Shown here one piece after another: positions 13,427 to 21,670 of a stretch of 34,877 nucleotides of DNA. The stretch is from a virus. Location of the stretch: positions 1-34,877 of IMG/VR virus record IMGVR_UViG_3300048121_000416; one strand, written 5' to 3'. A program made the translations under genes and the position numbers. Positions within the stretch are counted from its first letter, which is position 1; each line of letters opens with the position of its first letter. A model generated the notes under the pieces. The model had not been told where the DNA came from, did not search any database, and saw only the letters and a program-made list of their open reading frames with translations.

Positions 13427-13679
13427 AGCAGGAGTCTCTGGTTATAACAAACCTAAGCGTACACCTAGTCATCCTACTAAGTCTCATGTAGTTGTGGCAA
13501 AGGAAGGTGACAAGATTAAGACTATACGCTATGGACAACAGGGAGTTTCAGGTGCAGGTAAGAATCCTAAGACTGCATCTGAGAAAGCAAGACGTAAATC
13601 TTTTAAAGCAAGACACGCCAAGAATATAGCCAAAGGTAAAATGTCTGCGGCTTACTGGGCAAATAAATCTAAATGGTAA
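13392..13679 (+). CDS. Conserved basic phage protein (DUF6321-like)
   Basis: 95 residues, strongly basic, starting MPVKKRDPRLARAGVSGYNK. The middle IRYGQQGVSGAGKNP and the C-terminal SFKARHAKNIAKGKMSAAYW match a conserved phage family I recall as DUF6321, common in marine phages near head genes. Function is not established; charge and position suggest a virion or DNA-associated protein. First of four basic genes in a row. Confidence 0.72.
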   Translation: MPVKKRDPRLARAGVSGYNKPKRTPSHPTKSHVVVAKEGDKIKTIRYGQQGVSGAGKNPKTASEKARRKSFKARHAKNIAKGKMSAAYWANKSKW

Positions 13680-13692
13680 CGAGGAGATAACT

Positions 13693-13794
13693 ATGCCATA
13701 CGGTAAAGGTACATACGGTAGTAAAGTAGGAAGACCACCTAAAAAGAAAACTACAGCTAAACCTAAAAAGAAGCCAATGAAAAAAGGCAAGTAA
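13693..13794 (+). CDS. 33-residue lysine-rich protein
   Basis: MPYGKGTYGSKVGRPPKKKT followed by a tail that is mostly Lys and Pro. GAGGAG lies before the ATG. It contains an AT-hook-like GRPPKK and half of all residues are basic or Gly/Pro, so it may bind DNA. Same cassette as its neighbours; similar tiny proteins are common in phage head regions. Confidence 0.65.
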   Translation: MPYGKGTYGSKVGRPPKKKTTAKPKKKPMKKGK

Positions 13795-13796
13795 TT

Positions 13797-13979
13797 ATGC
13801 CAGTTAAGAAGAAATCCACAGTAAACAAGGCGGGTAACTACACCAAGCCTACTATGCGTAAGAACTTGTTTAATAAGATTAAGGCAGGTTCTAAGGGTGG
13901 TAAGGCAGGACAGTGGTCTGCTAGGAAGGCACAGATGCTCGCTAAGGAGTACAAAGCTAAAGGTGGAGGGTACAGGTAA
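13797..13979 (+). CDS. Conserved basic phage protein
   Basis: 60 residues: MPVKKKSTVNKAGNYTKPTM, then LFNKIKAGSKGGKAGQWSAR and KAQMLAKEYKAKGGGYR. The sequence is typical of a short family seen in many marine T7-like phages next to head genes. It shares the MPVKK opening with the gene at 13,392, which suggests an old duplication of N-termini. No known function; a packaged or scaffold-associated basic protein is possible. The stop overlaps the next ATG (TAATG). Confidence 0.7.
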   Translation: MPVKKKSTVNKAGNYTKPTMRKNLFNKIKAGSKGGKAGQWSARKAQMLAKEYKAKGGGYR

Positions 13980-14233
13980 TGCCACTAAAGAAGTCACAGA
14001 AAAGCCTGAAGAAGTGGACTAAGGAAGAGTGGGGTACTAAGTCTGGTAAACCAAGCACACAGGGTAAGAAAGCTACAGGTGAACGCTATCTGCCCAAGAA
14101 GGCGCGTCAGGCTTTGACCAAGAAGGAATATGCCGCTACGACACGTAAGAAACGTGCTGACACCAAAGCAGGTAAACAAGTTAGTAAACAACCTAAGAAG
14201 ATTGCTAAGAAAACAGCAAGACATAGAAAATAG
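13979..14233 (+). CDS. Conserved basic phage protein (DUF5872-like)
   Basis: 84 residues with KKWTKEEWGTKSGKPSTQGK, ATGERYLPKKARQALTKKEY, AATTRKKRADTKAGKQVSKQ and a KIAKKTARHRK end. This matches a conserved phage family I recall as DUF5872. Very basic. It ends four bases before the -35 hexamer of the next promoter, so it is the last gene of the first rightward segment. Function unknown. Confidence 0.72.
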   Translation: MPLKKSQKSLKKWTKEEWGTKSGKPSTQGKKATGERYLPKKARQALTKKEYAATTRKKRADTKAGKQVSKQPKKIAKKTARHRK

Positions 14234-14236
14234 TTC

Positions 14237-14265
14237 TTGACATTCTTAGTAAAATATGTTATAAT
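14237..14265 (+). promoter_or_regulatory. Internal consensus promoter for the capsid module
   Basis: TTGACA at 14,237-14,242, exactly 17 bases, TATAAT at 14,260-14,265. The spacer and flanks resemble the promoter at 9,143 (both have TTGACATT and TATAATAT). It points at the 84-residue gene, then scaffold and coat. Confidence 0.88.
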
Positions 14266-14275
14266 ATTCCTATAG

Positions 14276-14289
14276 TATACTTAAGTATA
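14276..14289. promoter_or_regulatory. TATACTTAAGTATA perfect palindrome
   Basis: A 14-bp perfect palindrome starting about 11 bases after the -10 hexamer, so over the start point. It shares ACTTAAGTATA with the elements at 5,062 and 9,200. Confidence 0.58.
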
Positions 14290-14335
14290 TTATATAAATT
14301 AACAATTAAAGCTGTCCTTAAAGGAGAAACAGTAA

Positions 14336-14590
14336 ATGAGTGATAGAGAACTAGAAAAGTATTATCGTTCCTTTGAAGAGATGTTCCGTTCAGATGGTTG
14401 GAAGAACTTAATGGAAGACATCAAAGGAAGTGCTGATAATGTCAATTCAGTCGAAGCCTGTAAAGATGACAAAGACCTTTACTTTCGTAAGGGACAACTT
14501 GTAGTCATGGCTAATATGCTGAACCTAGAAGCACAGATAGAAACAGCTAAAGAACAGCAACAAGACGAAGTAGAAGTAGACGTAGACTAA
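14336..14590 (+). CDS. Hypothetical acidic helical protein of the head module
   Basis: 84 residues: MSDRELEKYYRSFEEMFRSD, GWKNLMEDIKGSADNV, and LYFRKGQLVVMANMLNLEAQ, with a very acidic tail DEVEVDVD. It is mostly helical. AAGGAG precedes the ATG. The FRKGQL segment resembles proteins found before scaffolds in related phages. A role in head assembly is inferred only from position. Confidence 0.66.
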   Translation: MSDRELEKYYRSFEEMFRSDGWKNLMEDIKGSADNVNSVEACKDDKDLYFRKGQLVVMANMLNLEAQIETAKEQQQDEVEVDVD

Positions 14591-14814
14591 TGAGGTTTAT
14601 GTTTGACTTCAAATGTGACAACGGACATGTCAATGAGAAGTTTGTAGACTCAGAGACAACTGAAGTACAGTGTCCAGATTGCGACTTAATAGCTAGAAAA
14701 ATCGTTACACCTGTTACAATCAGTGGCGGAGACTCTTGGAAGGAAACACGGAAGTGGGCTAAGAATAGAGAGAAGCAGATTAAGTATGAACGTAAACATG
14801 GCGTAACTTTGTAA
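14590..14814 (+). CDS. FmdB-like zinc-ribbon protein
   Basis: 74 residues. The first 40 form a zinc ribbon of the FmdB type: FDFKCDNGHVNEKFV followed by VQCPDCDLIARKIV, giving C-x2-GH and C-x2-C metal sites. The C-terminal half is a basic helix (WKETRKWAKNREKQIKYERK). It resembles small regulatory zinc ribbons found in phage head regions. The ATG shares a base with the previous stop (TAATG). The role in the capsid module is unknown. Confidence 0.75.
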   Translation: MRFMFDFKCDNGHVNEKFVDSETTEVQCPDCDLIARKIVTPVTISGGDSWKETRKWAKNREKQIKYERKHGVTL

Positions 14815-14891
14815 CCGTAAGGACAACTCCTGACCATAGAACCCTTACATTTAATACACCTCCATAATGATATTAATCACGGAGTTTAATG

Positions 14892-15683
14892 ATGGCAACA
14901 CTAATAGATGAGCGTCCAGAGGACGTAGAAGAGAAAGACATTAACACCCTAGAAGAGACTGAACAAGACCCTCAAGTAGAGGAAACTCCTGAACAGACCG
15001 AAACAGAAGTACCTGAGAAGTATCAAGGAAAGACTACAGCCGAAATAGTAAGGATGCACCAAGAGGCTGAAAAACTCTTAGGTAAGCAAAGTTCTGAAGT
15101 AGGTGAACTTAGAAAGGTTGTCGATGACTACATCCAGACACAACTCACCGACCAAGAAACACAAGCAACAACCTCTGACGAAGAAATAGACTTTTTCTCA
15201 GACCCCGACAAGGCAGTCGAAAGAGCGATTAATAATCACCCTAAGATTAAAGAAGCTGAAGCAGTAACTAATCAGTATCGACAAACAACAGCAATGACTC
15301 AGTTGCAAAGCAAACACCCTGATATGCAGGGAATTTTGCAGGATGAGAAGTTCGCTGATTGGATTAAGGGTTCTAAGATTAGGACAAAACTCTTTGCACA
15401 GGCAGACCAACAGTATGATTATGATGCCGCTGACGAACTCTTTTCCTTATGGAAGGAACGTCAACAGGTAGTCGGTCAAACTGCCGCCTCTGAGAAGCAA
15501 GAGCGTAAGAAGACTGTTAAAGCCGCATCTACAGGTAATGCCCGTGGTAGTGGTGAACAGTCAGCTAAGAAGGTCTATAGACGCGCAGACATTATTAAAC
15601 TTATGAGAACCGACCCAGAAAGATATATGGCATTGTCAGATGAGATTATGCAAGCATATCAAGAAGGGAGGGTTAAACACTAA
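14892..15683 (+). CDS. Head scaffolding protein
   Basis: From the ATG at 14,892 the product is 263 residues: a disordered, Glu/Thr-rich N-terminus (EEKDINTLEETEQDPQVEET), then helices including TTAEIVRMHQEAEKLLGKQS and HPKIKEAEAVTNQYRQTTAM, and a basic helical C-terminus with YRRADIIKLMRTDPERYMAL that would contact the coat. This shape and its place directly before the coat gene fit a scaffold. I chose the second of two adjacent ATGs because its distance from GGAG (7 bases) is normal. Confidence 0.88.
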   Translation: MATLIDERPEDVEEKDINTLEETEQDPQVEETPEQTETEVPEKYQGKTTAEIVRMHQEAEKLLGKQSSEVGELRKVVDDYIQTQLTDQETQATTSDEEIDFFSDPDKAVERAINNHPKIKEAEAVTNQYRQTTAMTQLQSKHPDMQGILQDEKFADWIKGSKIRTKLFAQADQQYDYDAADELFSLWKERQQVVGQTAASEKQERKKTVKAASTGNARGSGEQSAKKVYRRADIIKLMRTDPERYMALSDEIMQAYQEGRVKH

Positions 15684-15708
15684 TATTATTATTTAAGGAA
15701 GTATTATC

Positions 15709-16665
15709 ATGGCTACATCAACATATCCCGCACAAGGCGGCACAGTAGACAACACTAGCGCGGCTACTTTTATCCCAGAAATCTGGAGTGACGAAGTCGT
15801 TGCCGCTTATCAGTCTAACCTTGTACTAGCACCACTAGTTAAGAAAATGGCAATGACTGGTAAGAAAGGTGACACTCTTCACATTCCTAAGCCTGTTCGT
15901 GGCACAGCTAACGCTAAAGCCGAAAACACTGCTGTAACTATTCAGAACGCTACTGAGTCTGAAGTACAAGTAACAATCGACAAGCACTTCGAGTACTCAC
16001 GTTTAATCGAAGACATTACTGAAGCACAAGCACTTGCATCTCTTCGTCAGTTCTACACTGGTGACGCAGGTTACGCTCTAGCTAAACAAGTGGACACTGA
16101 CTTGTTTGCTCTAGGTAAGTCTTTCGGTAACAATAATGCCGCTTATGAAGGTACAGGTTCTTACTTCATTGACGGAACTAATGGCTTGACTCAGTATACT
16201 GATGACACTGCTAACGGTGCTGTTGACGTATTTACTGATGAAGGTTTCCGTGACTTAATTCAAAAAATGGATGATGCTGACGTACCTATGGACAATCGTT
16301 GTCTTGTAGTACCACCATCAGTTCGTAATGCAATCATGGGAATCACTCGTTATTCTTCAAGTGACTTCGTAGACGGTCGTGTTGTAAACAATGGTCAAAT
16401 CGGTAACTTGTATGGTATTGACGTTTTTGTTTCTTCTAACTGTCCTGTTATTGAAACAGCCGCGGCTAACTCTGCAAGTGCTGTAGACCTTAAGCAAGCT
16501 ATGTTATTCCACAAAGATGCTATGGTTCTTGCCGAGCAACAAGGTGTTCGTTCACAGACTCAGTACAAGCAAGAGTTCTTAGGTTCTCTTTACACTGCTG
16601 ATACTCTATACGGCACTGCGGTTCTTCGTCCAGATGCCGCTTTCAACCTAATGGTTGGCGCATAA
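15709..16665 (+). CDS. Major capsid (coat) protein
   Basis: 318 residues with the pattern of HK97-fold coat proteins of the P22-like group: N-terminal FIPEIWSDEVVAAYQSNLVL, LVKKMAMTGKKGDTLHIPKP, VQVTIDKHFEYSRLIEDITE, a helix QVDTDLFALGKSFGNNNAAY, and C-terminal LYGTAVLRPDAAFNLMVGA. It builds the icosahedral shell. AAGGAAG is its ribosome site, and a strong terminator follows directly. Codon use looks more uniform than in neighbours, consistent with high expression (impression, not measured). Confidence 0.94.
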   Translation: MATSTYPAQGGTVDNTSAATFIPEIWSDEVVAAYQSNLVLAPLVKKMAMTGKKGDTLHIPKPVRGTANAKAENTAVTIQNATESEVQVTIDKHFEYSRLIEDITEAQALASLRQFYTGDAGYALAKQVDTDLFALGKSFGNNNAAYEGTGSYFIDGTNGLTQYTDDTANGAVDVFTDEGFRDLIQKMDDADVPMDNRCLVVPPSVRNAIMGITRYSSSDFVDGRVVNNGQIGNLYGIDVFVSSNCPVIETAAANSASAVDLKQAMLFHKDAMVLAEQQGVRSQTQYKQEFLGSLYTADTLYGTAVLRPDAAFNLMVGA

Positions 16666-16678
16666 TAGTAGTACCTAA

Positions 16679-16720
16679 GGGGCTTCCATTCGGGAGTCCC
16701 TTTTTCCTTTCTTTTTTTTA
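16679..16720 (+). terminator. Intrinsic terminator after the coat gene
   Basis: GGGGCTTCC-attc-GGGAGTCCC forms a 9-bp stem with two G-T pairs, followed by TTTTTCCTTTCTTTTTTT. It lies 14 bases after the coat stop. Confidence 0.9.
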
Positions 16721-16739
16721 AACAACAATAGGAAACATC

Positions 16740-19700
16740 ATGGCTATATTCAGAGGAACAGGTGGCTCAGGAAGTTCATCGGACAGCACTATTGTTGATG
16801 CCGTAACCGCTCAAGCAACTATTGCTACTACTAAAGCGGGAGAAGCAAGCACATCAGCTACCACAGCAACTACTAAAGCATCAGAAGCAAGTACATCAGC
16901 TACTACCGCAACTACTAAAGCATCAGAAGCAAGTACTTCAGCAACCACAGCTAGTACAAAAGCTACAGAGGCTACCACAGCAAAGACTGGAGCAGAAACA
17001 GCACAGACTGCCGCAGAAGCCGCAAGAGATGCCGCTTTAGGTCATTCTAACACAGCGAACAGTTCAGCGGTACAAACCGTTGCAGGTTCAAATACACAAG
17101 TTGTCGGTGTTTATAATAACATCGCTAACGTAAATACAGTTGCAGGAGTTAACACAGACGTAACTACTGTAGCGGGTATATCTTCAGACGTAACTACCGT
17201 AGCCGCAGATGCTTCGGACATTGGTACGGTCTCTACAAACATTGCTAACGTAAACAACGTAGGCAACAACATTGCAAACGTCAACGCAGTCCACGGTAAC
17301 GCATCTAACATCAACACAGTTGCGGCAGATGGTACTGACATTGGCACAGTATCCTCAAACATAGCTAATGTAAATACAGTAGCAGGTATCTCTAGCAACG
17401 TAACTACAGTAGCAGGTCTTGAGTCTAAGATGGACACTGTTATTGCAGACGCTAGTGACATCGGTGCTGTAGCAGGAAACATCGGTGACGTTACAACTGT
17501 AGCAGGTATTAACTCAGACGTTGATACTGTTGCAGGTATTGCGGCTAAAGTAACTACCGTTGCAGACAATATTTCAGACGTACAGAATGCTGACACTAAC
17601 GCTACTAACGCGGCTAGTAGTGCATCTAACGCATCCGCTAGTGCTACTTCAGCTAGTAACTCAGCTACCACAGCAACTACTAAAGCTACTGAAGCATCTA
17701 ATAGTGCTACAGCGGCAAGCAACAGTGCAACCACGGCTACAACTAAAGCTAGTCAAGCCGCAGGTTCAGCTACAACAGCAGGTACATCCGCAAGCACAGC
17801 CACTACAAAAGCTAGTGAAGCTAGTGCATCAGCTACAACAGCCACTACAAAGGCAGGAGAAGCCGCCTCTAGTGCTTCAGCCGCCAGTGGTTCTGCTACT
17901 ACAGCAGTAACTAAAGCATCTGAGGCATCAGCCAGTGCCGCCTCAGCTAGTACATCAGCTACCAACTCTTCTAATGCCGCAAGCACTTGGAATGATTTTT
18001 ACACAACTTACTTAGGTGCGGCAGATGCTCCCCCTACTGTTGACGTACAGGGTAATGCTTTACAGACAGGTGCATTTTACTATGACACAGGTGCAGGTAG
18101 TAACACTGTAGGTCTGTATGTATACAATGGTTCATCATGGGTATACTCTACTAACTACAACAACGTAACTGCTCCTTATAGCCTTTCTCAAGACTTAGCG
18201 ACTAACAGCCACGACATTAGCTTTGGTGATAATGCTAAGGCTACATTTGGTGCTAGTGATGACCTACAGATTTACCATGATGGTTCTAATAGTTACATTC
18301 GTGACGACGGAACAGGCGAGTTACGTCTTAATAGTGATAATGCAGTACGCATACGTAAACATGACAATGAAACTTTAGCATTATTTAGCGTAGATGGTTC
18401 TGCAACACTTTACCACAATAACTCAGCTAAGATAGCCACAACATCCACAGGTATAGACGTTACTGGCACAGCCACGATGGATGGGCTTACTGTTGATGGG
18501 ACTGGATACGCATACTTAGGAAACACTGCCGCATATCGAGGTGAGCTTAATTATGATTCTTCAGGCAATACGTCACTAACTATCGCTAACAGTTGGAATA
18601 ATGATAATTCTGAAATAAACTTTAAAGTAAAAACTGCTGGTACTGGGAAAAAAGCACTTCAGATAAAAGGAAGCGGAGACATCAGCTTCTACGAGGACAC
18701 AGGCACAACTCCTAAGTTTTTCTGGGATGCGTCTGCGGAGTCTTTAGGTATTGGTACTACTAGTCCTGCAACGGCTTTAGATATTAGCCAGTCTAACGCT
18801 AGAGGTGCATATTTAAGAAGTAGTACAACAGGGTCTAGGATGCACTTTCTTGATGCTACCACTGCCTCAATAACAACAGTAGGTATAGGTGCAGAGGGTA
18901 ACAACTTAGTCTTACATGGTGGTGGCGCAGAGTTTATGCGAGTTGCCTCATCAGGCAACGTAGGTATAGGCGTTACTAGCCCAACAGGAAAATTACAAAT
19001 ATACAAAGGCGGTCAAAGTTCATATCAAACTTATACTGCTACAAATTCAGGTTTAATTTTACAGTCTTACCAGTCTCAAGGTAGTCCTTATACAAAAACT
19101 TCTGATATTGTAGCGGGTTCTGATGGCACTGTTCCTAGTGAAATAAGACTGTTAACAAGAACAGCAGGTCAGTCTAGCGTAGATGAACGTATGCGTATTA
19201 CCTCTGATGGCAATGTAGGTATAGGTGACACAAATCCTGCAAGAAAGCTAACAGTTCAAGGTGGCTCTGGTGATAACTTACCTGTTCGAGTTGTGGGTGG
19301 CTCTGGGACTACTAAGTCGCACATGGAGTTCCAAGATGCTTCAACGACAGCAGACTATAAGGTTACTTTAGGTTCGGTTGGCGATGGCATGAGTTTTCAG
19401 GCAGGTGGCTCTGAGCGTATGCGTATAGACTCATCAGGCAACGTATTGGTGGGTACTACTGATGCAAACGTGAGCAATAACTCAGGAACTGCAAACAGCG
19501 GTATTAATTTATTAGCTACAGGTCAGATATTTGCGGCTTACGGTGGTAACACTGCAAACTTCAATCGTTTAGGTTCTGATGGGGGTATTATAAATTTTGA
19601 CAAAGACGGCACAACTGTAGGGTCTATTGGTACTTATAGTGGATTACTAACTGTAGGGCATGGTGATGTTGGATTGGTGTTTTCTGAAGGTGGAGACAGT

Positions 19701-20249
19701 ATTCTACCTTTTAATCAAACTTCTAATGCACTTAGAGATGCCGCTATTAACTTAGGAGATAGCACAAGACGCTTCAAAGACCTCTACCTATCTGGCGGTG
19801 TTCACTTAGGCGGCACAGGTACAGCCAACAAGTTAGATGACTATGAGGAAGGCACATTCACCCCCTCACTTACATTTGCAGGACAGAACACAGGTATGGT
19901 TCTTGGGAGTGTTCACGGGACATACACTAAAGTAGGTCGTATGGTTACCTCTAACATAAGAGGAACAATTAGCACTTTAGGTTCTTCGACAGGGCAGTTG
20001 TACTTAGAGGGGCTACCTTTTACTGTGGGTGATACATTACCATCAACAGGATTAGAAGCTGTAGGTCATGTTGGTTTTGTTAGTAAGGTACAGATTACAA
20101 CAACTAATTTGAATTTAATACCTTCTCAAGGCGGAACATTTGCTCGTTTTCCCTACACATCCAGTTCGTATGAAACAGAATATTTAGGAAGCTCAAACAT
20201 AAGTAATGGTTTTGATTTCAGAGCAACCTTAACATACTTTACAGCTTAA
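16740..20249 (+). CDS. Large tail fibre protein
   Basis: 1169 residues. The N-terminus is Ala/Ser/Thr-rich with a 14-residue repeat (about 29-100), then a run of NIANVNTVAGV/DVTTVAGI-type repeats (about 125-285), a second Ala/Ser/Thr repeat block (about 290-418), and TWNDFYTTYLGAADAPPTVD with a small virion-fibre domain. The C-terminal two thirds are beta-rich with DDLQIYHDGSNSYIRDDGTG and repeated NVGIG-type strands, and end LDDYEEGTFTPSL plus a putative receptor-binding tip. It binds the host surface. No S74 chaperone motif is seen at its own end; one is present in a separate downstream gene. Confidence 0.9.
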   Translation: MAIFRGTGGSGSSSDSTIVDAVTAQATIATTKAGEASTSATTATTKASEASTSATTATTKASEASTSATTASTKATEATTAKTGAETAQTAAEAARDAALGHSNTANSSAVQTVAGSNTQVVGVYNNIANVNTVAGVNTDVTTVAGISSDVTTVAADASDIGTVSTNIANVNNVGNNIANVNAVHGNASNINTVAADGTDIGTVSSNIANVNTVAGISSNVTTVAGLESKMDTVIADASDIGAVAGNIGDVTTVAGINSDVDTVAGIAAKVTTVADNISDVQNADTNATNAASSASNASASATSASNSATTATTKATEASNSATAASNSATTATTKASQAAGSATTAGTSASTATTKASEASASATTATTKAGEAASSASAASGSATTAVTKASEASASAASASTSATNSSNAASTWNDFYTTYLGAADAPPTVDVQGNALQTGAFYYDTGAGSNTVGLYVYNGSSWVYSTNYNNVTAPYSLSQDLATNSHDISFGDNAKATFGASDDLQIYHDGSNSYIRDDGTGELRLNSDNAVRIRKHDNETLALFSVDGSATLYHNNSAKIATTSTGIDVTGTATMDGLTVDGTGYAYLGNTAAYRGELNYDSSGNTSLTIANSWNNDNSEINFKVKTAGTGKKALQIKGSGDISFYEDTGTTPKFFWDASAESLGIGTTSPATALDISQSNARGAYLRSSTTGSRMHFLDATTASITTVGIGAEGNNLVLHGGGAEFMRVASSGNVGIGVTSPTGKLQIYKGGQSSYQTYTATNSGLILQSYQSQGSPYTKTSDIVAGSDGTVPSEIRLLTRTAGQSSVDERMRITSDGNVGIGDTNPARKLTVQGGSGDNLPVRVVGGSGTTKSHMEFQDASTTADYKVTLGSVGDGMSFQAGGSERMRIDSSGNVLVGTTDANVSNNSGTANSGINLLATGQIFAAYGGNTANFNRLGSDGGIINFDKDGTTVGSIGTYSGLLTVGHGDVGLVFSEGGDSILPFNQTSNALRDAAINLGDSTRRFKDLYLSGGVHLGGTGTANKLDDYEEGTFTPSLTFAGQNTGMVLGSVHGTYTKVGRMVTSNIRGTISTLGSSTGQLYLEGLPFTVGDTLPSTGLEAVGHVGFVSKVQITTTNLNLIPSQGGTFARFPYTSSSYETEYLGSSNISNGFDFRATLTYFTA
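16827..16952 (+). repeat. 42-bp tandem repeats in the fibre gene
   Basis: Three direct 42-bp units, each encoding about TTKASEASTSATTA, plus a partial fourth. They encode a coiled or extended stalk. A second, more diverged block of the same kind spans about 17,660-17,990. Confidence 0.85.
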
Positions 20250-20255
20250 CCAATA

Positions 20256-20275
20256 CCCCTAGTGGATGCTAGGGG
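20256..20275 (+). terminator. Hairpin after the tail fibre gene
   Basis: CCCCTAG-tggatg-CTAGGGG, a perfect 7-bp stem seven bases after the fibre stop. No T-run follows, so it may act as an mRNA stabiliser or a weak terminator. Confidence 0.5.
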
Positions 20276-20296
20276 CAGACAAAAAGGAAGAAACAA

Positions 20297-20521
20297 ATGG
20301 CTTTAACAAAAGAAGTATCAGCAGACAAAATAGAAGTAGTAACTACAAAAGACGAAAGTAACAATGACGTTACAGTAGTCCAAGTACGTACAGCTACTAA
20401 AGTATTAGAAGATGGTGAAGTAATCTCTAGCAGTTACCATCGTCATGTAATTAACTCAGGTGATGACTACAGTTCTGAACCTACTAACGTACAAGCAGTT
20501 TGTTCTGCTGTATTCTCATAA
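20297..20521 (+). CDS. Hypothetical fibre-associated protein
   Basis: 74 residues beginning MALTKEVSADKIEVVTTKDE, beta-rich with VQVRTATKVLEDGEVISSSY and HRHVINSGDDYSSEP. Short proteins with this VQVRTAT...SRSYHRH pattern are common in phage tail-fibre regions; the function is unknown. AAGGAAG precedes the ATG. It is probably a small structural or assembly protein. Confidence 0.7.
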   Translation: MALTKEVSADKIEVVTTKDESNNDVTVVQVRTATKVLEDGEVISSSYHRHVINSGDDYSSEPTNVQAVCSAVFS

Positions 20522-20531
20522 GGAGCAAACA

Positions 20532-20819
20532 ATGAACTTTTCAATATCAACTTTAGAAAGCAACACAGACGGTGGCGTTATCGTAGCACATTGGCAAGTA
20601 AACAAAGCCTCTGGTGAAAACGTAGCTACTTCTTACGGCACTGTCGGCTTTACTCCTGACGCAGACGCTGATGGCTATGTAGCGTATGACAGCCTAACTG
20701 AAGACGCTGTGGTTGCATGGGTACAAGAAGCATTAGACACAGAAGCACTTGAGGCTTCACTAAACGCAGACCTAGCGGAACAAGCTAGTCCATCTGTAAC
20801 AGTAGGGACACCGTGGTAA
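20532..20819 (+). CDS. Conserved hypothetical tail-region protein (DUF7936-like)
   Basis: 95 residues from the ATG at 20,532, with AGGAG seven bases upstream. Earlier in-frame starts lie inside the previous gene and read as nonsense. Sequence MNFSISTLESNTDGGVIVAH, SYGTVGFTPDADADGYVAYD, VAWVQEALDTEALEASLNAD, ending VGTPW, matches a widespread phage family I recall as DUF7936. It is thought to be a tail or fibre accessory; no activity is known to me. Confidence 0.73.
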   Translation: MNFSISTLESNTDGGVIVAHWQVNKASGENVATSYGTVGFTPDADADGYVAYDSLTEDAVVAWVQEALDTEALEASLNADLAEQASPSVTVGTPW

Positions 20820-20835
20820 ACAATAGGTAAACACT

Positions 20836-21660
20836 ATGGCTACAATCATTACAAAAAATAAAACAACGTCAGGAACTCCTAGCAGTCTTGCTCAAGGTGA
20901 ACTTGCTGTAAACATTGCTGACAAGAAAATGTTTGTTGGTGGTTCAGGCGGCTCGTCTGTAGTAGACCTATCTTTTGACGGTACTATTCAAAAGGCTAAA
21001 TCTAGCACGGATGACAGTCTTTTACAGTTAGTATCAACAAATGGAACTGATGGTACTTTTGTAGATTTTAAAAGAAACACCAACAGTAATATAGGTCGTC
21101 TAGGTATTTCTACAGACAGTTATTCTTCTGTTTTTATATCATCAGGCAGTTCAGGGACTAGTGGCGGTGGTTTAAGATTTGAATATGTTTTTGGAACTAT
21201 TGCTATAAAACCTTGTGATGGTAAAGGATTAAATAAGGATAATGCTATAGATTTAGGTTCTTCTACCGTTCGTTTTGATGATGTATATGCAACTAACGGC
21301 ACTATCCAAACGTCTGACCGTAATGAAAAACAAAACATCGCTGAGTTATCTGACGCTGAAACCAGAGTAGCTGTAGCCGCTAAAGGTTTATTACGTAAGT
21401 TTAAATGGCGTGATGCTGTAGCTTCTAAGGGTGATGACGCTAGGACACACTTTGGTATTATTGCTCAGGACTTACAGGATGCGTTTACTGCTGAAGGTTT
21501 GGACGCAGGTGACTATGCTATGTTTATCAGCACTACTTGGTGGGAGCATAATGGTGAACAATATCCAGTACAGTCTGATGCTCCTGAAGGTGCAGTAGAA
21601 AAAACTAGACTAGGTGTTCGTTATCCAGAACTCCTAGCCTTCATTATAGCCGCAATATAA
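20836..21660 (+). CDS. Short fibre or spike with S74 intramolecular chaperone
   Basis: 274 residues. The N-terminus (TKNKTTSGTPSSLAQGELAV) resembles adhesin N-terminal domains that open many phage fibre genes. The middle is Ser/Gly beta-rich, with AIDLGSSTVRFDDVYATNGT just before the catalytic SDRNEK of a peptidase S74 chaperone (S160, K165). Such domains guide trimer folding and then cut themselves off. AQDLQDAFTAEGLDAGDYAM and GVRYPELLAFIIAAI are typical of the domain. The released product would be only about 159 residues. It may be a minor fibre or a helper for the large one. Confidence 0.85.
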   Translation: MATIITKNKTTSGTPSSLAQGELAVNIADKKMFVGGSGGSSVVDLSFDGTIQKAKSSTDDSLLQLVSTNGTDGTFVDFKRNTNSNIGRLGISTDSYSSVFISSGSSGTSGGGLRFEYVFGTIAIKPCDGKGLNKDNAIDLGSSTVRFDDVYATNGTIQTSDRNEKQNIAELSDAETRVAVAAKGLLRKFKWRDAVASKGDDARTHFGIIAQDLQDAFTAEGLDAGDYAMFISTTWWEHNGEQYPVQSDAPEGAVEKTRLGVRYPELLAFIIAAI

Positions 21661-21670
21661 GGACATAACC

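Noticed and set aside
13548-13997. Minus-strand frame of 149 codons across the basic-protein cassette
   Set aside because: It is the complement of Lys-rich genes, which yields Phe/Leu-rich nonsense; the plus-strand genes have ribosome sites and known families.
17111-17986. Long antisense open frames (207 and 77 codons) under the tail fibre repeats
   Set aside because: They arise from the repetitive Ala/Thr/Val codons of the fibre gene, with Val/Ala-rich shadow translations and no ribosome site.
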